Positions 1 to 7,507 of a stretch of DNA of 64,000 bases are shown here, piece by piece. The DNA is from Flexivirga caeni (GTDB lineage Bacteria; Actinomycetota; Actinomycetes; Actinomycetales; Dermatophilaceae). Each line of letters starts with the position of its first letter. Positions within the stretch are counted from its first letter, which is position 1. The stretch is from positions 124,001 through 188,000 of the forward strand of contig NZ_RJJQ01000007.1 of assembly GCF_003724155.1 (NCBI RefSeq), written 5' to 3'. A program made the translations under genes and the position numbers. The notes under the pieces were generated by a model, which saw only the letters and a list, made by a program, of their open reading frames with translations, ran no database searches and was not told the origin of the DNA.

Positions 1-402
1 GAGTTCCGCCGGACGACGCACCAAACGTGTTGTGGCTCCTAGCGATTCGAGACACGCAACATGTTCGCGAACATCGCCCTGCACCGCGAGGACACCAATC
101 ATCGGATTCACGCCGCCCAGGGTCCCACAACCCCTTTGCACCCTCCCCTTCGGCCAGTGACGGCTTCCTCGCCGAGCGACGGCGCACTGGGACCGTCACT
201 CGGCCCAATGACCGTCAGTCGGCGCGACTGTCGCCATACCGGCAAGTAGCTGGGAAATCGTTTACTGAGAATTGACCATACGTTGGTTGTGAGATGCCTG
301 TCAGTGGGGCTAGAGATGGACTGCCCCGCCCGAATCACCTGCGGCGCGTGGGTTTTCACTCTCCGGATCGCACCCCGGTCCGGCCACCCCGGAAGGCTTC
401 GC
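1..402. other. Upstream region without a convincing gene
   Basis: No open frame here has credible codon use or a recognisable protein. The stretch holds one copy of a hairpin repeat (156-203) and one GTATGNCG-type octamer on the minus strand (232-239). A GGAAGG ribosome-binding sequence near 391 belongs to the gene starting at 403. I looked for a c-di-AMP riboswitch, which is common ahead of actinobacterial wall hydrolases, and did not see its conserved blocks. Confidence 0.5.
156..203. repeat. Intergenic hairpin repeat, copy A
   Basis: The sequence TGACGGCTTCCTCGCCGAGC and the following GACGGCG match copy B at 40419. The arm CCGAGCGACGG pairs with CCGTCACTCGG at 193-203, with one mismatch and a loop of about 10 bases. 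It lies in non-coding DNA upstream of the LGFP genes. Confidence 0.6.
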
Positions 403-1449
403 ATGCCCCACAGATCCACCCGCAGAGGCTTGGCCACCACGGCCGTCCTCTGCGCAACGCTCGCCGTCACCCCAGCCGCACTCGCGAGCGGCAGCGCCAA
501 CCACAACTCCCCGATCGGCCACGTGCCATTGACCGCGATGAGCAGTGCGCAACTGCGCGCGCTCAGTTGCGGGGGCATCCCCGCCGGCGCCGACCTCAAT
601 GTCACCCGCAAGGTCTACGAGGTCGGCCAGGCACGCAACCTGCCGCCGATCGCAATGCTCGCAATGTTCGAGTCCGGCTGGGTCGAGTCGCACATGAACA
701 ATCTCGGCTGCGGCCAGGAGACGTCCGTCGGCGTCTTCCAGCTGCAGGACTTCAACGGCAGCTACGCGCAACGCAAGGACGTCGTCTACTCCACCAACTG
801 GTGGATCAACACCGCAAACAGCCTCGGCATCCAGAACTACCACGACGCGGGCACGCTCGCCGCCGACGTCGAGCGGCCGCGGGAGGACCTCCGCGGCCGG
901 TATGGCGAGGCGCAGTCCACCGCACAGAACCTGATGAACCAGGCGATGCAGCCGTATGGCGAGATCGGCGCGAAGTATGCCGCGCTCGGCGGCGCGGGTG
1001 GCGAGGTCGGGCCGCTGGTGCGCGCCGAGGAAGCCGCCAAGATGGGCGGCCGCTTCCAGTTGTTCAAGAACGGCATCATCATCTGGTCGGCAGACACTGG
1101 CGCGCACTGGATCCACGGCGACATCCTCACCAAGTTCTGGGCGACCAACTCCGAGACCGCGTGGGGCTTCCCGACGATGGACGAGCTGGCTGCGCACGCC
1201 GCTCCGGACGGTACGACGGGGCGCTACCAGTACTTCCAGAACGCGTTGTTCTTGTGGTCCGAGCCCACGGGAACGCACATCATCCACGGCGAGATCCTCA
1301 AGGCATTCGAGGCGAACGGTCGCGAGGCCGCCCTGGGCTACCCGATCACCGACGAGGCGGACGACGGCCACGGCGGCCGGGTCCAGCAGTTCCAGAACGC
1401 GACCATCGACTGGACGGCCGCCGGTGGCGCCGTCGTCACCAAGAAGTGA
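403..1449 (+). CDS. Secreted lysozyme-fold protein with LGFP repeats
   Basis: A 348-residue exported protein, probably a muralytic or wall-anchored enzyme. Residues 1-30 form a signal peptide: a basic start, a hydrophobic stretch, then an ALAS-type cleavage region. Residues about 55-170 look like a transglycosylase or lysozyme-fold domain with a Glu in FESGW (about residue 89) and a following SVGVFQLQ. From about residue 186 to the end there are LGFP-type repeats (KYAALGG, GRYQYFQNA, WSEPTGTH, GYPITDEA), known to bind wall polymers. The start at 403 is chosen because the signal peptide begins there and GGAAGG lies 6 bases upstream; upstream extension gives non-coding-like sequence. The next gene begins 10 bases downstream and carries the same repeats. 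The catalytic role is inferred. Confidence 0.8.
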   Translation: MPHRSTRRGLATTAVLCATLAVTPAALASGSANHNSPIGHVPLTAMSSAQLRALSCGGIPAGADLNVTRKVYEVGQARNLPPIAMLAMFESGWVESHMNNLGCGQETSVGVFQLQDFNGSYAQRKDVVYSTNWWINTANSLGIQNYHDAGTLAADVERPREDLRGRYGEAQSTAQNLMNQAMQPYGEIGAKYAALGGAGGEVGPLVRAEEAAKMGGRFQLFKNGIIIWSADTGAHWIHGDILTKFWATNSETAWGFPTMDELAAHAAPDGTTGRYQYFQNALFLWSEPTGTHIIHGEILKAFEANGREAALGYPITDEADDGHGGRVQQFQNATIDWTAAGGAVVTKK

Positions 1450-1459
1450 GGCATGCGCG

Positions 1460-2548
1460 ATGAGAGACCATCTCGACCCACGATCGGACCATTCACCCAA
1501 CTCGGCCGGCCTCCTCGTCCCTCGTGACGCGGCCGGCATGTCCCGGCGTTCGTTCGGCAAGTTGCTGGGCATCGGCGCGCTGTCGGCGGGCGCACTGGCG
1601 ACCGGTGAGACCGTCTTCGCTCAATCTGCCCATGCAGCAACGGTTTCCGGGCCACCAATCGGTCGCGGGGAAGTCATGCTGCGATCCTGGGACTGGATCA
1701 ACCGGCACATCCCGTACTCGCAGTCGGCATACGCCACTGAGGCCGGCGGCTCGAAGACCTACCGGCAGGACTGCTCCGGATATGCCTCCATGTGCTGGCG
1801 GCTGGACACGTCATACGCGACCTTCACCTTCGGCGACCGGCTCGCCACCCTGCCGAACTATGCCGCGCTGCAGCCGGGCGATTGCCTGATCGACCGGCCC
1901 CACCACATCGCGATCTTCGCCGGCTGGTCCGACGCCGCGCACACGCAACCGGTCATGCACGAGGAATACGACTACGGGCACCCCGCCGAGCAGCGCACGT
2001 GGGCCAATTGCCGCAGCTACGAGGCGGCCCGGATCACCAACCTGGACATCCGCATCCCGTATGGCGTGATCGCCGACAAGTGGAACGCACTCGGCGGTGC
2101 CTCCGGCCCGCTCGGCCCGTCGGTCAACGACGAGTTCGACTCCAAGCGCGGCGGGCGTTTCCGTGACTTCCAGAACGGCATGATCATCTGGCATCCGAAC
2201 GTCGCCTATGCCGTCTACGGCCGCATTCTCGCCGAATATCGCGGCAATGGCTCCGAGGGTTCCTGGGGTTTCCCGACGATGGACGAGGCCGATGCCGCCG
2301 CATCGCCGAAGGGCACGAAGGGCCGCTACCAGTACTTCGAGAGCGCGCTCATCCTCTGGTCCGAGCCGACCGACGCCCACCTGGTCCACGGCGAGATCCT
2401 CAATGCCTTCGAGTCGAACGGGCGCGAGGCCAAGCTCGGATACCCGCTGGCCGACGAGGAAGCCGACGGTGCGGGCCGCAAGCAGCGCTTCGAGTCCGCG
2501 ACCATCCATTGGACCTCATCGGGTGGCGCCATCATCGGGCCCGCCTGA
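1460..2548 (+). CDS. Tat-exported NlpC/P60-like peptidase with LGFP repeats
   Basis: A 362-residue protein with a twin-arginine signal (SRRSFGKLL at about residues 28-36, hydrophobic run, then AHA|AT cleavage region). The central domain has QDCSGY (Cys about residue 105) and, after LQPGDCLI, HHIAIFAGW (His about 148), the Cys-His arrangement of NlpC/P60 endopeptidases that cut peptidoglycan stem peptides. LGFP repeats fill about residues 200-360 and closely resemble those of the gene just upstream, so the pair probably arose by sharing this wall-binding module. A shorter start at the Met before SRRSF is possible. Tat export implies folding before secretion. A GC-rich hairpin follows the stop. 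Confidence 0.8.
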   Translation: MRDHLDPRSDHSPNSAGLLVPRDAAGMSRRSFGKLLGIGALSAGALATGETVFAQSAHAATVSGPPIGRGEVMLRSWDWINRHIPYSQSAYATEAGGSKTYRQDCSGYASMCWRLDTSYATFTFGDRLATLPNYAALQPGDCLIDRPHHIAIFAGWSDAAHTQPVMHEEYDYGHPAEQRTWANCRSYEAARITNLDIRIPYGVIADKWNALGGASGPLGPSVNDEFDSKRGGRFRDFQNGMIIWHPNVAYAVYGRILAEYRGNGSEGSWGFPTMDEADAAASPKGTKGRYQYFESALILWSEPTDAHLVHGEILNAFESNGREAKLGYPLADEEADGAGRKQRFESATIHWTSSGGAIIGPA

Positions 2549-2564
2549 GCACCTGGGGCTCAGT

Positions 2565-2597
2565 CCCGGCCCGGAATCGTCTACGACCCGGGCCGGG
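2565..2597 (+). terminator. Hairpin terminator after the LGFP gene pair
   Basis: CCCGGCCCGG (2565-2574) pairs perfectly with CCGGGCCGGG (2588-2597) across a 13-base loop, starting 17 bases after the stop at 2548. There is no T tract, which is usual for actinobacterial hairpin terminators. Confidence 0.6.
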
Positions 2598-2667
2598 GCA
2601 CCCCCTACGCCCCCATGAGAACAACTCACAAAATGGGTGTTGCCCACGGCAAGGCGTGACTACACTT

Positions 2668-2679
2668 GCGATATATCGC
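2668..2679. promoter_or_regulatory. Palindromic operator candidate before the MMPL gene
   Basis: GCGATATATCGC is a perfect 12-base palindrome and is AT-rich for this genome. It lies 62 bases before the MMPL start. Similar ATAT-centred palindromes are bound by PadR- and TetR-type repressors of exporters, but no such regulator gene is adjacent, so the binding protein is unknown. Confidence 0.4.
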
Positions 2680-2741
2680 GAAATAGAGAGAACCTAAGCA
2701 TCTCTGATCGCGAAGTCACAGATTTCCGGAGGGGTCATCGG

Positions 2742-4868
2742 ATGGATCATCGATTCGCGGCACTGGTATGTGGTCGTCGCAGTAAATATGTCGTCCTGGT
2801 GGTCTGGGTCGTGGCGCTGCTCGCGCTGGGCCCACTCGCCGGCAAATTGTCGGGCGCACAGGACAACCAGACATCATCCTGGTTGCCCGCGAGTGCCGAA
2901 TCAACGAAGGCGTTCGACCAGCTGGGATCGTTCGTCGATCGCGACAGTCTTCCTGCCATCGTGGTCTATCACCGCGACGGCGGGCTGACCGCAGCGGATC
3001 GTGCGAAGGCGAAGGCCGACGCGGCGGCATACCGGACGAATACCCCGCATCTGGCAGGTCCGGTCGTCGGCCCGATCCCGTCCAAGGACGGAACGACGCT
3101 GCAAACCCTGGTGCCGTTGCACATCGACCCGAAGTCCGGCTGGAACGACCTCCCAACCACGGCGAAACAGCTGCGCGCGACGGCGACAGCCGGAGCGCAC
3201 GGTATGGCGGTCCACCTCGGCGGGCCGGTCGGCTTCGGAGCCGATCAGGCGGACGCGTTCTCCGGCATCGACGGCACGCTGCTCTTCGGCACCCTCGGCA
3301 TCGTGATCGTGATCCTGTTGCTCACCTACCGAAGTCCCGTGCTGTGGGTCCTGCCGATCCTGAGCGCGGGCGTCGCGCTCACGGCGTCGCAGGCGTTCAT
3401 CTACCTGCTGGTCGACCACACCGGGCTGACCGTCAACGGGCAGAGTTATGGCATCCTCACCGTGCTCGTGGTCGGTGCCGGCACCGATTACGCGCTGCTA
3501 CTCGTCGCGCGGTACCGCGAAGAGTTGCGCAGACACGAAGACCGCCACAAGGCAATGGCTTTCGCGTTGCACCGATCCGGCCCGGCGATCCTCGCCAGTG
3601 GCAGCACCGTCATGCTCGGCATGCTGTGCCTGCTGGCCGCGGAAATGAATTCGACCAAGGGACTCGGCCCGGTCGCAGCCCTCGGGATCGTCTTCGCGCT
3701 CCTGGCGATGACCACGCTGCTTCCCGCGCTACTCGTCACGGTCGGCCGCTGGGTCTTCTGGCCGCGACGCCCGACGTACGGCAGCCCCGAACCGACCCAG
3801 AGCGGCCTGTGGGCACGGGTCGGCGCGTTCATCCGTCCGCGACCTCGCGCGGTGTGGCTGGTGACCGGCGGGGTGCTCCTGTTGTGCACGCTGGGACTCA
3901 CTCAGCTCAACTCGCACAGCCTGTCGTCCGCGCAGAGTTTCACCGGCACCCCGGACTCGGTCGCCGCCGCGAGGGTGCTGCAGAGCCACTACGCGGGCAA
4001 CGAGACCGACCCGGTCTACGTGCTGGTCGACAGCGCACGTTCGGGTGAGGTGAGCCGGCAGCTGTTGACGGCCGGCTTCTCGCCGTCCGCGAAACCGATC
4101 GTGCGAGGCGACCGCACCCTGTTGCAGACCTCGGTGTCCGGGGACCCCTACGGTTCCAGCGCTTTCGGACAGGTCCGCGAGATCCGGAAGGTCGCCCACG
4201 GCATACCCGGGACACATGCGCTGGTCGGCGGCACCACTGCCGTGACGTATGACGTGCAGCACGCCACCGATCACGACAGCCGCGTCATCATCCCGCTGAC
4301 GCTGTTGGTGGTGCTGCTGATCCTGGCCGTGCTGCTGCGGGCGATCGTCGCACCAATTGTGCTGATCCTGACCGTGATCCTGTCGTTCGGTGCCGCGCTC
4401 GGGCTGTCGTCCCTGGTGTTCCACTTCGTCTTCGGTTTCGCCGGGACGGATCCGTCGCTGCCCCTCTTCGTCTTCGTGTTCCTCGTCGCGCTGGGCATCG
4501 ATTACAACATCTTCCTGATGACGCGGGTGCGCGAGGAAGCACGAGAGCACGGCACCCGGCGGGGAGCGATCGTCGGACTCTCCGCGACCGGTGGCGTGAT
4601 CACCTCCGCGGGACTCGTGCTCGCGTCGACCTTCGCCGTGCTGGGGACCCTGCCACTGGTGGCTTTCGCGGAGATCGGCTTCGCGGTCGCCCTCGGGGTG
4701 TTGCTCGACACCATCGTCGTACGCGCCGTGCTCGTCACGGCGCTCACGCTCGACATCGGCCCGCGCATCTGGTGGCCGGGCAAGCTGCGACTGGTCTCGG
4801 ATGCAACCGACGAACAGATCGCGTCGGATGCGGAGCGCGACCGGGTGCCTGCCCCCGTCCACCATTGA
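2742..4868 (+). CDS. MMPL/RND-family membrane transporter
   Basis: A 708-residue exporter of the MMPL type, which uses the proton gradient to move lipids or drugs across the membrane. It has the duplicated layout of the family: one N-terminal membrane helix (about 14-34), an outside domain (35-190), a cluster of five helices (about 190-350), a helix near 380, a second outside domain, and a second five-helix cluster (about 505-650). The conserved GAGTDYALL and GIDYNIFL segments in equivalent helices carry the Asp-Tyr pair of the proton relay. The start at 2742 follows GGAGGGG at 2728-2734; the longer open frame upstream runs through the promoter and palindrome. Substrate is not predictable from sequence. 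Confidence 0.88.
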   Translation: MDHRFAALVCGRRSKYVVLVVWVVALLALGPLAGKLSGAQDNQTSSWLPASAESTKAFDQLGSFVDRDSLPAIVVYHRDGGLTAADRAKAKADAAAYRTNTPHLAGPVVGPIPSKDGTTLQTLVPLHIDPKSGWNDLPTTAKQLRATATAGAHGMAVHLGGPVGFGADQADAFSGIDGTLLFGTLGIVIVILLLTYRSPVLWVLPILSAGVALTASQAFIYLLVDHTGLTVNGQSYGILTVLVVGAGTDYALLLVARYREELRRHEDRHKAMAFALHRSGPAILASGSTVMLGMLCLLAAEMNSTKGLGPVAALGIVFALLAMTTLLPALLVTVGRWVFWPRRPTYGSPEPTQSGLWARVGAFIRPRPRAVWLVTGGVLLLCTLGLTQLNSHSLSSAQSFTGTPDSVAAARVLQSHYAGNETDPVYVLVDSARSGEVSRQLLTAGFSPSAKPIVRGDRTLLQTSVSGDPYGSSAFGQVREIRKVAHGIPGTHALVGGTTAVTYDVQHATDHDSRVIIPLTLLVVLLILAVLLRAIVAPIVLILTVILSFGAALGLSSLVFHFVFGFAGTDPSLPLFVFVFLVALGIDYNIFLMTRVREEAREHGTRRGAIVGLSATGGVITSAGLVLASTFAVLGTLPLVAFAEIGFAVALGVLLDTIVVRAVLVTALTLDIGPRIWWPGKLRLVSDATDEQIASDAERDRVPAPVHH

Positions 4869-4877
4869 CGGCTCCGA

Positions 4878-5084
4878 TCACCGTTGACGCTCGACACCAC
4901 AGTCACCGCGATGAGAAAAATGAGGCCCACAAGCCACTGTCGATCGATCCATGTCGGTCATCAGCGTGATCGAGATCCCGATGACTGCTGCGGTGACCCA
5001 ACCGAGCAGTCCGCCGGCAATTGCTTGGTGAGCATGGCGATTTTCCCTTTGTCCGTTGACAGGACCAGGGTAGGGCGAAGACAT
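4878..5084 (-). CDS. Possible small membrane protein
   Basis: A 68-residue frame with one hydrophobic segment (AGGLLGWVTAAVIGISITLM) and a short polar tail. The ATG at 5084 has GGAG upstream at an acceptable distance. There is no family I recognise. It could be a real small membrane protein or a chance frame in a roughly 400-base gap between the MMPL gene and the papain-like gene. Codon use does not settle it. Confidence 0.3.
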   Translation of the reverse strand: MSSPYPGPVNGQRENRHAHQAIAGGLLGWVTAAVIGISITLMTDMDRSTVACGPHFSHRGDCGVERQR

Positions 5085-5167
5085 GCCTCCGGATCTCCGA
5101 TCAGTCGCGTACGGCGCGTTCCCGTCCCCGCGGCCGTCATGATCGACCGGGCACCCTGCCCTTCGCC

Positions 5168-5185
5168 GACTGACGGCTTCCTCGC
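5168..5185. repeat. Intergenic repeat, partial copy C
   Basis: GACTGACGGCTTCCTCGC is identical over 18 bases to the left end of copy B (40418-40435). The hairpin half is missing here. Confidence 0.5.
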
Positions 5186-5285
5186 GAGTCCGGCGACGAG
5201 GGCCAGTCCGCACGCGAGCCGGAACCTCCCGAGGGATTCGGTTGCCGAAACCTGCTGAAACAGAACCGGTTCCGGCACCCGGACA

Positions 5286-6485
5286 TCAGCCCTGGACGTA
5301 TTGCAGCCCGACCGCCGACTCGAGATCGGCGCCGGCCGCGTGCAGCGAGACGTCCCACGTGTTGTCGCCGACGACTCCGTCCGCGGTGACGCCGCCCCAC
5401 TTCTGCAATGCCTTCACTGACGCCGCGGTGTTCGGCCCGAACTTCCCGTCCACACCGTGCGGAGTGGTGCCCCACTGCCCCGGCGCGCCATTGGTGAGGA
5501 CCTGTTGCAGACTCTTGACGACTGCTCCGCTCGATCCCTGCAACAGGGTCGGCATCGGCCCGCCGTCGGGCAGGTGGGCCCAGGTCACCGGCCCGGCCAC
5601 GCCGTCCGCTGTCAGGCCGTTCGCCTGCTGAAACTGCTTTACCGCGCTCGTCGTGCCGGGTCCGAACACGCCGTCGACGACGATCGACGGGTTGGGCGTG
5701 CGGTGCAGTGCTCGTTGCAGCCTGCGGACGGCCGTGCCGGTCGCGCCTGCGGAGATGGTGGGCTGGCCCGGATTCGGGCTCCGGCGCACGGTTGTCGTGG
5801 GCGTGCGCAGCCAGGCCTCGGCGGTGATCGCCTGCATCGATGGCACGTCGATGATGCCGATCGTGTTCCAGGTGAACATCGCATATCCCTGCGTCCCGGC
5901 GCTCAGGTTCGATGGCACGCTCACGCCCAGCTGCTGCGCAAGCCAGCCGAATGTGCCGTAACCACAGAGGGATACGCAGTGGTCCTCGTTGGAGTCGGGC
6001 GTGAACCCGGTCGCGAACCAGCCGGTGGTGCCATCGGTCGACTGCCAGGCGCCGTCGAGCTGGTCGGCCGCGACACCGAGCTTGACCGGCCCCTGCGCGA
6101 TGGCGCTGCGCACGTTCGCGGGGTTCGTCCAGTCGACCGAGACGTGCGAGCCGTCGCCATACAGGCTCGGGCTGAGGTAGAACCCGTCGGATTGCATCCA
6201 GGTGAGCACGTCGACGAGGTATGCGCCCTCCAGCACGCCGTGCAGGGTGGCCCAGGCAATGACGGAGGCGTCGGGAACGAAGACCTCGGGCTGGTGGCAG
6301 GCCTTGGCGAACGCTTCCTCCGCGGTGACGCAGTCACCGTGAACGTCGTTGCCCCACATGGAGATCCGCTGCGGCACGACGATGTATGACGGGGGCGCGC
6401 CGGCTTCGGTCAGATGCGGACGGGCGGCGGCCAACACGCTGCGCGGGGCCGGTCGCGCGCCACGCTTCGGAGACTGAACAGGCAT
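5286..6485 (-). CDS. Papain-like cysteine protease fold with two PG-binding domains
   Basis: A 399-residue protein. Residues about 30-225 resemble C1/C39 cysteine peptidase-like proteins: GDCVTAEEAF supplies a likely nucleophilic Cys and EDHCVSLCGYG the His. Two peptidoglycan-binding type 1 domains follow (about 245-305 and 320-390), each with the GVFGPGT or GKFGPNT motif and a closing VGDNTW-like segment. No signal peptide is visible; the N-terminus is basic and proline-rich, so it is either exported by an unusual route or released by lysis. The start at 6485 has an AAGGAG sequence upstream. A role in wall turnover is inferred from the binding domains only. Confidence 0.7.
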   Translation of the reverse strand: MPVQSPKRGARPAPRSVLAAARPHLTEAGAPPSYIVVPQRISMWGNDVHGDCVTAEEAFAKACHQPEVFVPDASVIAWATLHGVLEGAYLVDVLTWMQSDGFYLSPSLYGDGSHVSVDWTNPANVRSAIAQGPVKLGVAADQLDGAWQSTDGTTGWFATGFTPDSNEDHCVSLCGYGTFGWLAQQLGVSVPSNLSAGTQGYAMFTWNTIGIIDVPSMQAITAEAWLRTPTTTVRRSPNPGQPTISAGATGTAVRRLQRALHRTPNPSIVVDGVFGPGTTSAVKQFQQANGLTADGVAGPVTWAHLPDGGPMPTLLQGSSGAVVKSLQQVLTNGAPGQWGTTPHGVDGKFGPNTAASVKALQKWGGVTADGVVGDNTWDVSLHAAGADLESAVGLQYVQG

Positions 6486-6654
6486 GGTGCACTCCTTCGA
6501 TGAGGCGCCCGGCCGCGCCGGGCTTGGTCTGCTGACCCACCAAGAAGGAGGTCCGGCCGGGGACGGTGATACCGGGACAGCACTGCGCCGGGCCCGCCGG
6601 ACTGCCGAACGCGGGCGAGCCTCTCTCGGCCGGCGGATACCTGACTCCTCAACG

Positions 6655-7189
6655 AGTGATCGTGTAGGTCGTCATCGTCTCGGCAGGCTCGCAGCACGGC
6701 AACGTCGAGTTCAGCGTCGTACAAGGGAGTCTGACGTAGTCGGCCTTCGATTTCGGCACCGTTGCGCACAGCCATCGGGTGAGGCGCGTCCCTGTGAGTA
6801 CGGCGGTCGACGAGACACACGCACGACGCCGGCGGCCGAGGGGCCAGCCGTTCCGCAGCGTCCATCCAGCGTGGCGCCCTGCTCGCCGGCTGCGAAACCC
6901 GCGCCGGCCACCAGGGACTGGAAGGTCGGATCGTCGTCGCGCAAGCTGACCTCGACGACTCATACGTGTGGCTGTCGATCAGCTGCCTCGCGCATTGCCA
7001 GACCGTCTGCGGGGCAACGGTTCCCAGCGCTGGCGCGACGACTGGATGGACCTGCCAGCGATCGTCGTGCCAGCGCGTGACGAGCACGCCTGCGACCGGG
7101 CCGCCGTCGTACAGCCAGAAGCGGCCTGCCTCCCCTCGGATTCGGACTTCGCACCATGTTACCGCGGTACCTTGGTCCCATGACAACAA
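6655..7189 (-). pseudogene. Degenerate GNAT-like gene
   Basis: Protein-like sequence is spread over different frames. One frame gives GEAGRFWLYDGGPVAGVLVT and continues to IDSHTY. The next plausible piece, VVEVSLRDDDPTFQSLVAGAGF, lies in another frame starting near 6955, and later RLRQTPLYDAELDVAVL is back in the first. Such blocks resemble GNAT acetyltransferases. The TTG start at 7189 would overlap the divergent gene at 7180. I read it as a frameshifted remnant; sequencing error is the alternative. Confidence 0.35.
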
Positions 7190-7470
7190 GTTTTGCCAGG
7201 GTTCAGCTCGGCGTCCGGATGGAAAAGAACCTCGTGAAGGTGCTCAAAGGGCTCGCCGATTTCAACGACGAGTCACTCGGGGAACTACTGGAGCGGATCG
7301 TGCTGCACTCGTTCGAGCCGGTGCCCGGCGACGAGGGCGAGTCCTGCGCGAGCCCGCACAGCAAGCGTCAGCTCGAGGTCATCCGCACGCTGCGGAAGCT
7401 GTATGACGTGCGCGACGACTCGCACGCCAGCCGTGAGTTCCCGCGCGACGACTCGGCGAGCGACGCCTGA
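7180..7470 (+). CDS. Small protein, possibly ribbon-helix-helix-like
   Basis: A 96-residue protein. The first half (RVQLGVRMEKNLVKVLKGLA, then ESLGELLERIVLHSFE) has the strand-helix-helix pattern of CopG/Arc-type DNA-binding proteins, but I cannot assign a family firmly. The C-terminus is charged. The start at 7180 follows an unusual palindrome (TACCGCGGTA) and lacks a clear ribosome-binding site. It ends 37 bases before the convergent VWA gene. No toxin is adjacent, so an antitoxin role is not indicated. Confidence 0.5.
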   Translation: MTTSFARVQLGVRMEKNLVKVLKGLADFNDESLGELLERIVLHSFEPVPGDEGESCASPHSKRQLEVIRTLRKLYDVRDDSHASREFPRDDSASDA

Positions 7471-7507
7471 CGTTGCCTCGGCCCCCCTGCTCGCGACCAG
7501 CGCCTGG

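Noticed and set aside
1-402. c-di-AMP (ydaO) riboswitch upstream of the LGFP genes
   Set aside because: Expected from biology but the conserved blocks are not visible.
108-611. Long minus-strand frame opposite the first LGFP gene
   Set aside because: Arg/Ala/Leu-rich shadow of a high-GC gene; no family resemblance and the opposite strand has a signal peptide and repeats.
6484-7080. 198-codon plus-strand frame starting at 6484
   Set aside because: Arg/Gly-rich, no ribosome-binding site, antisense to a region with degenerate GNAT-like sequence.
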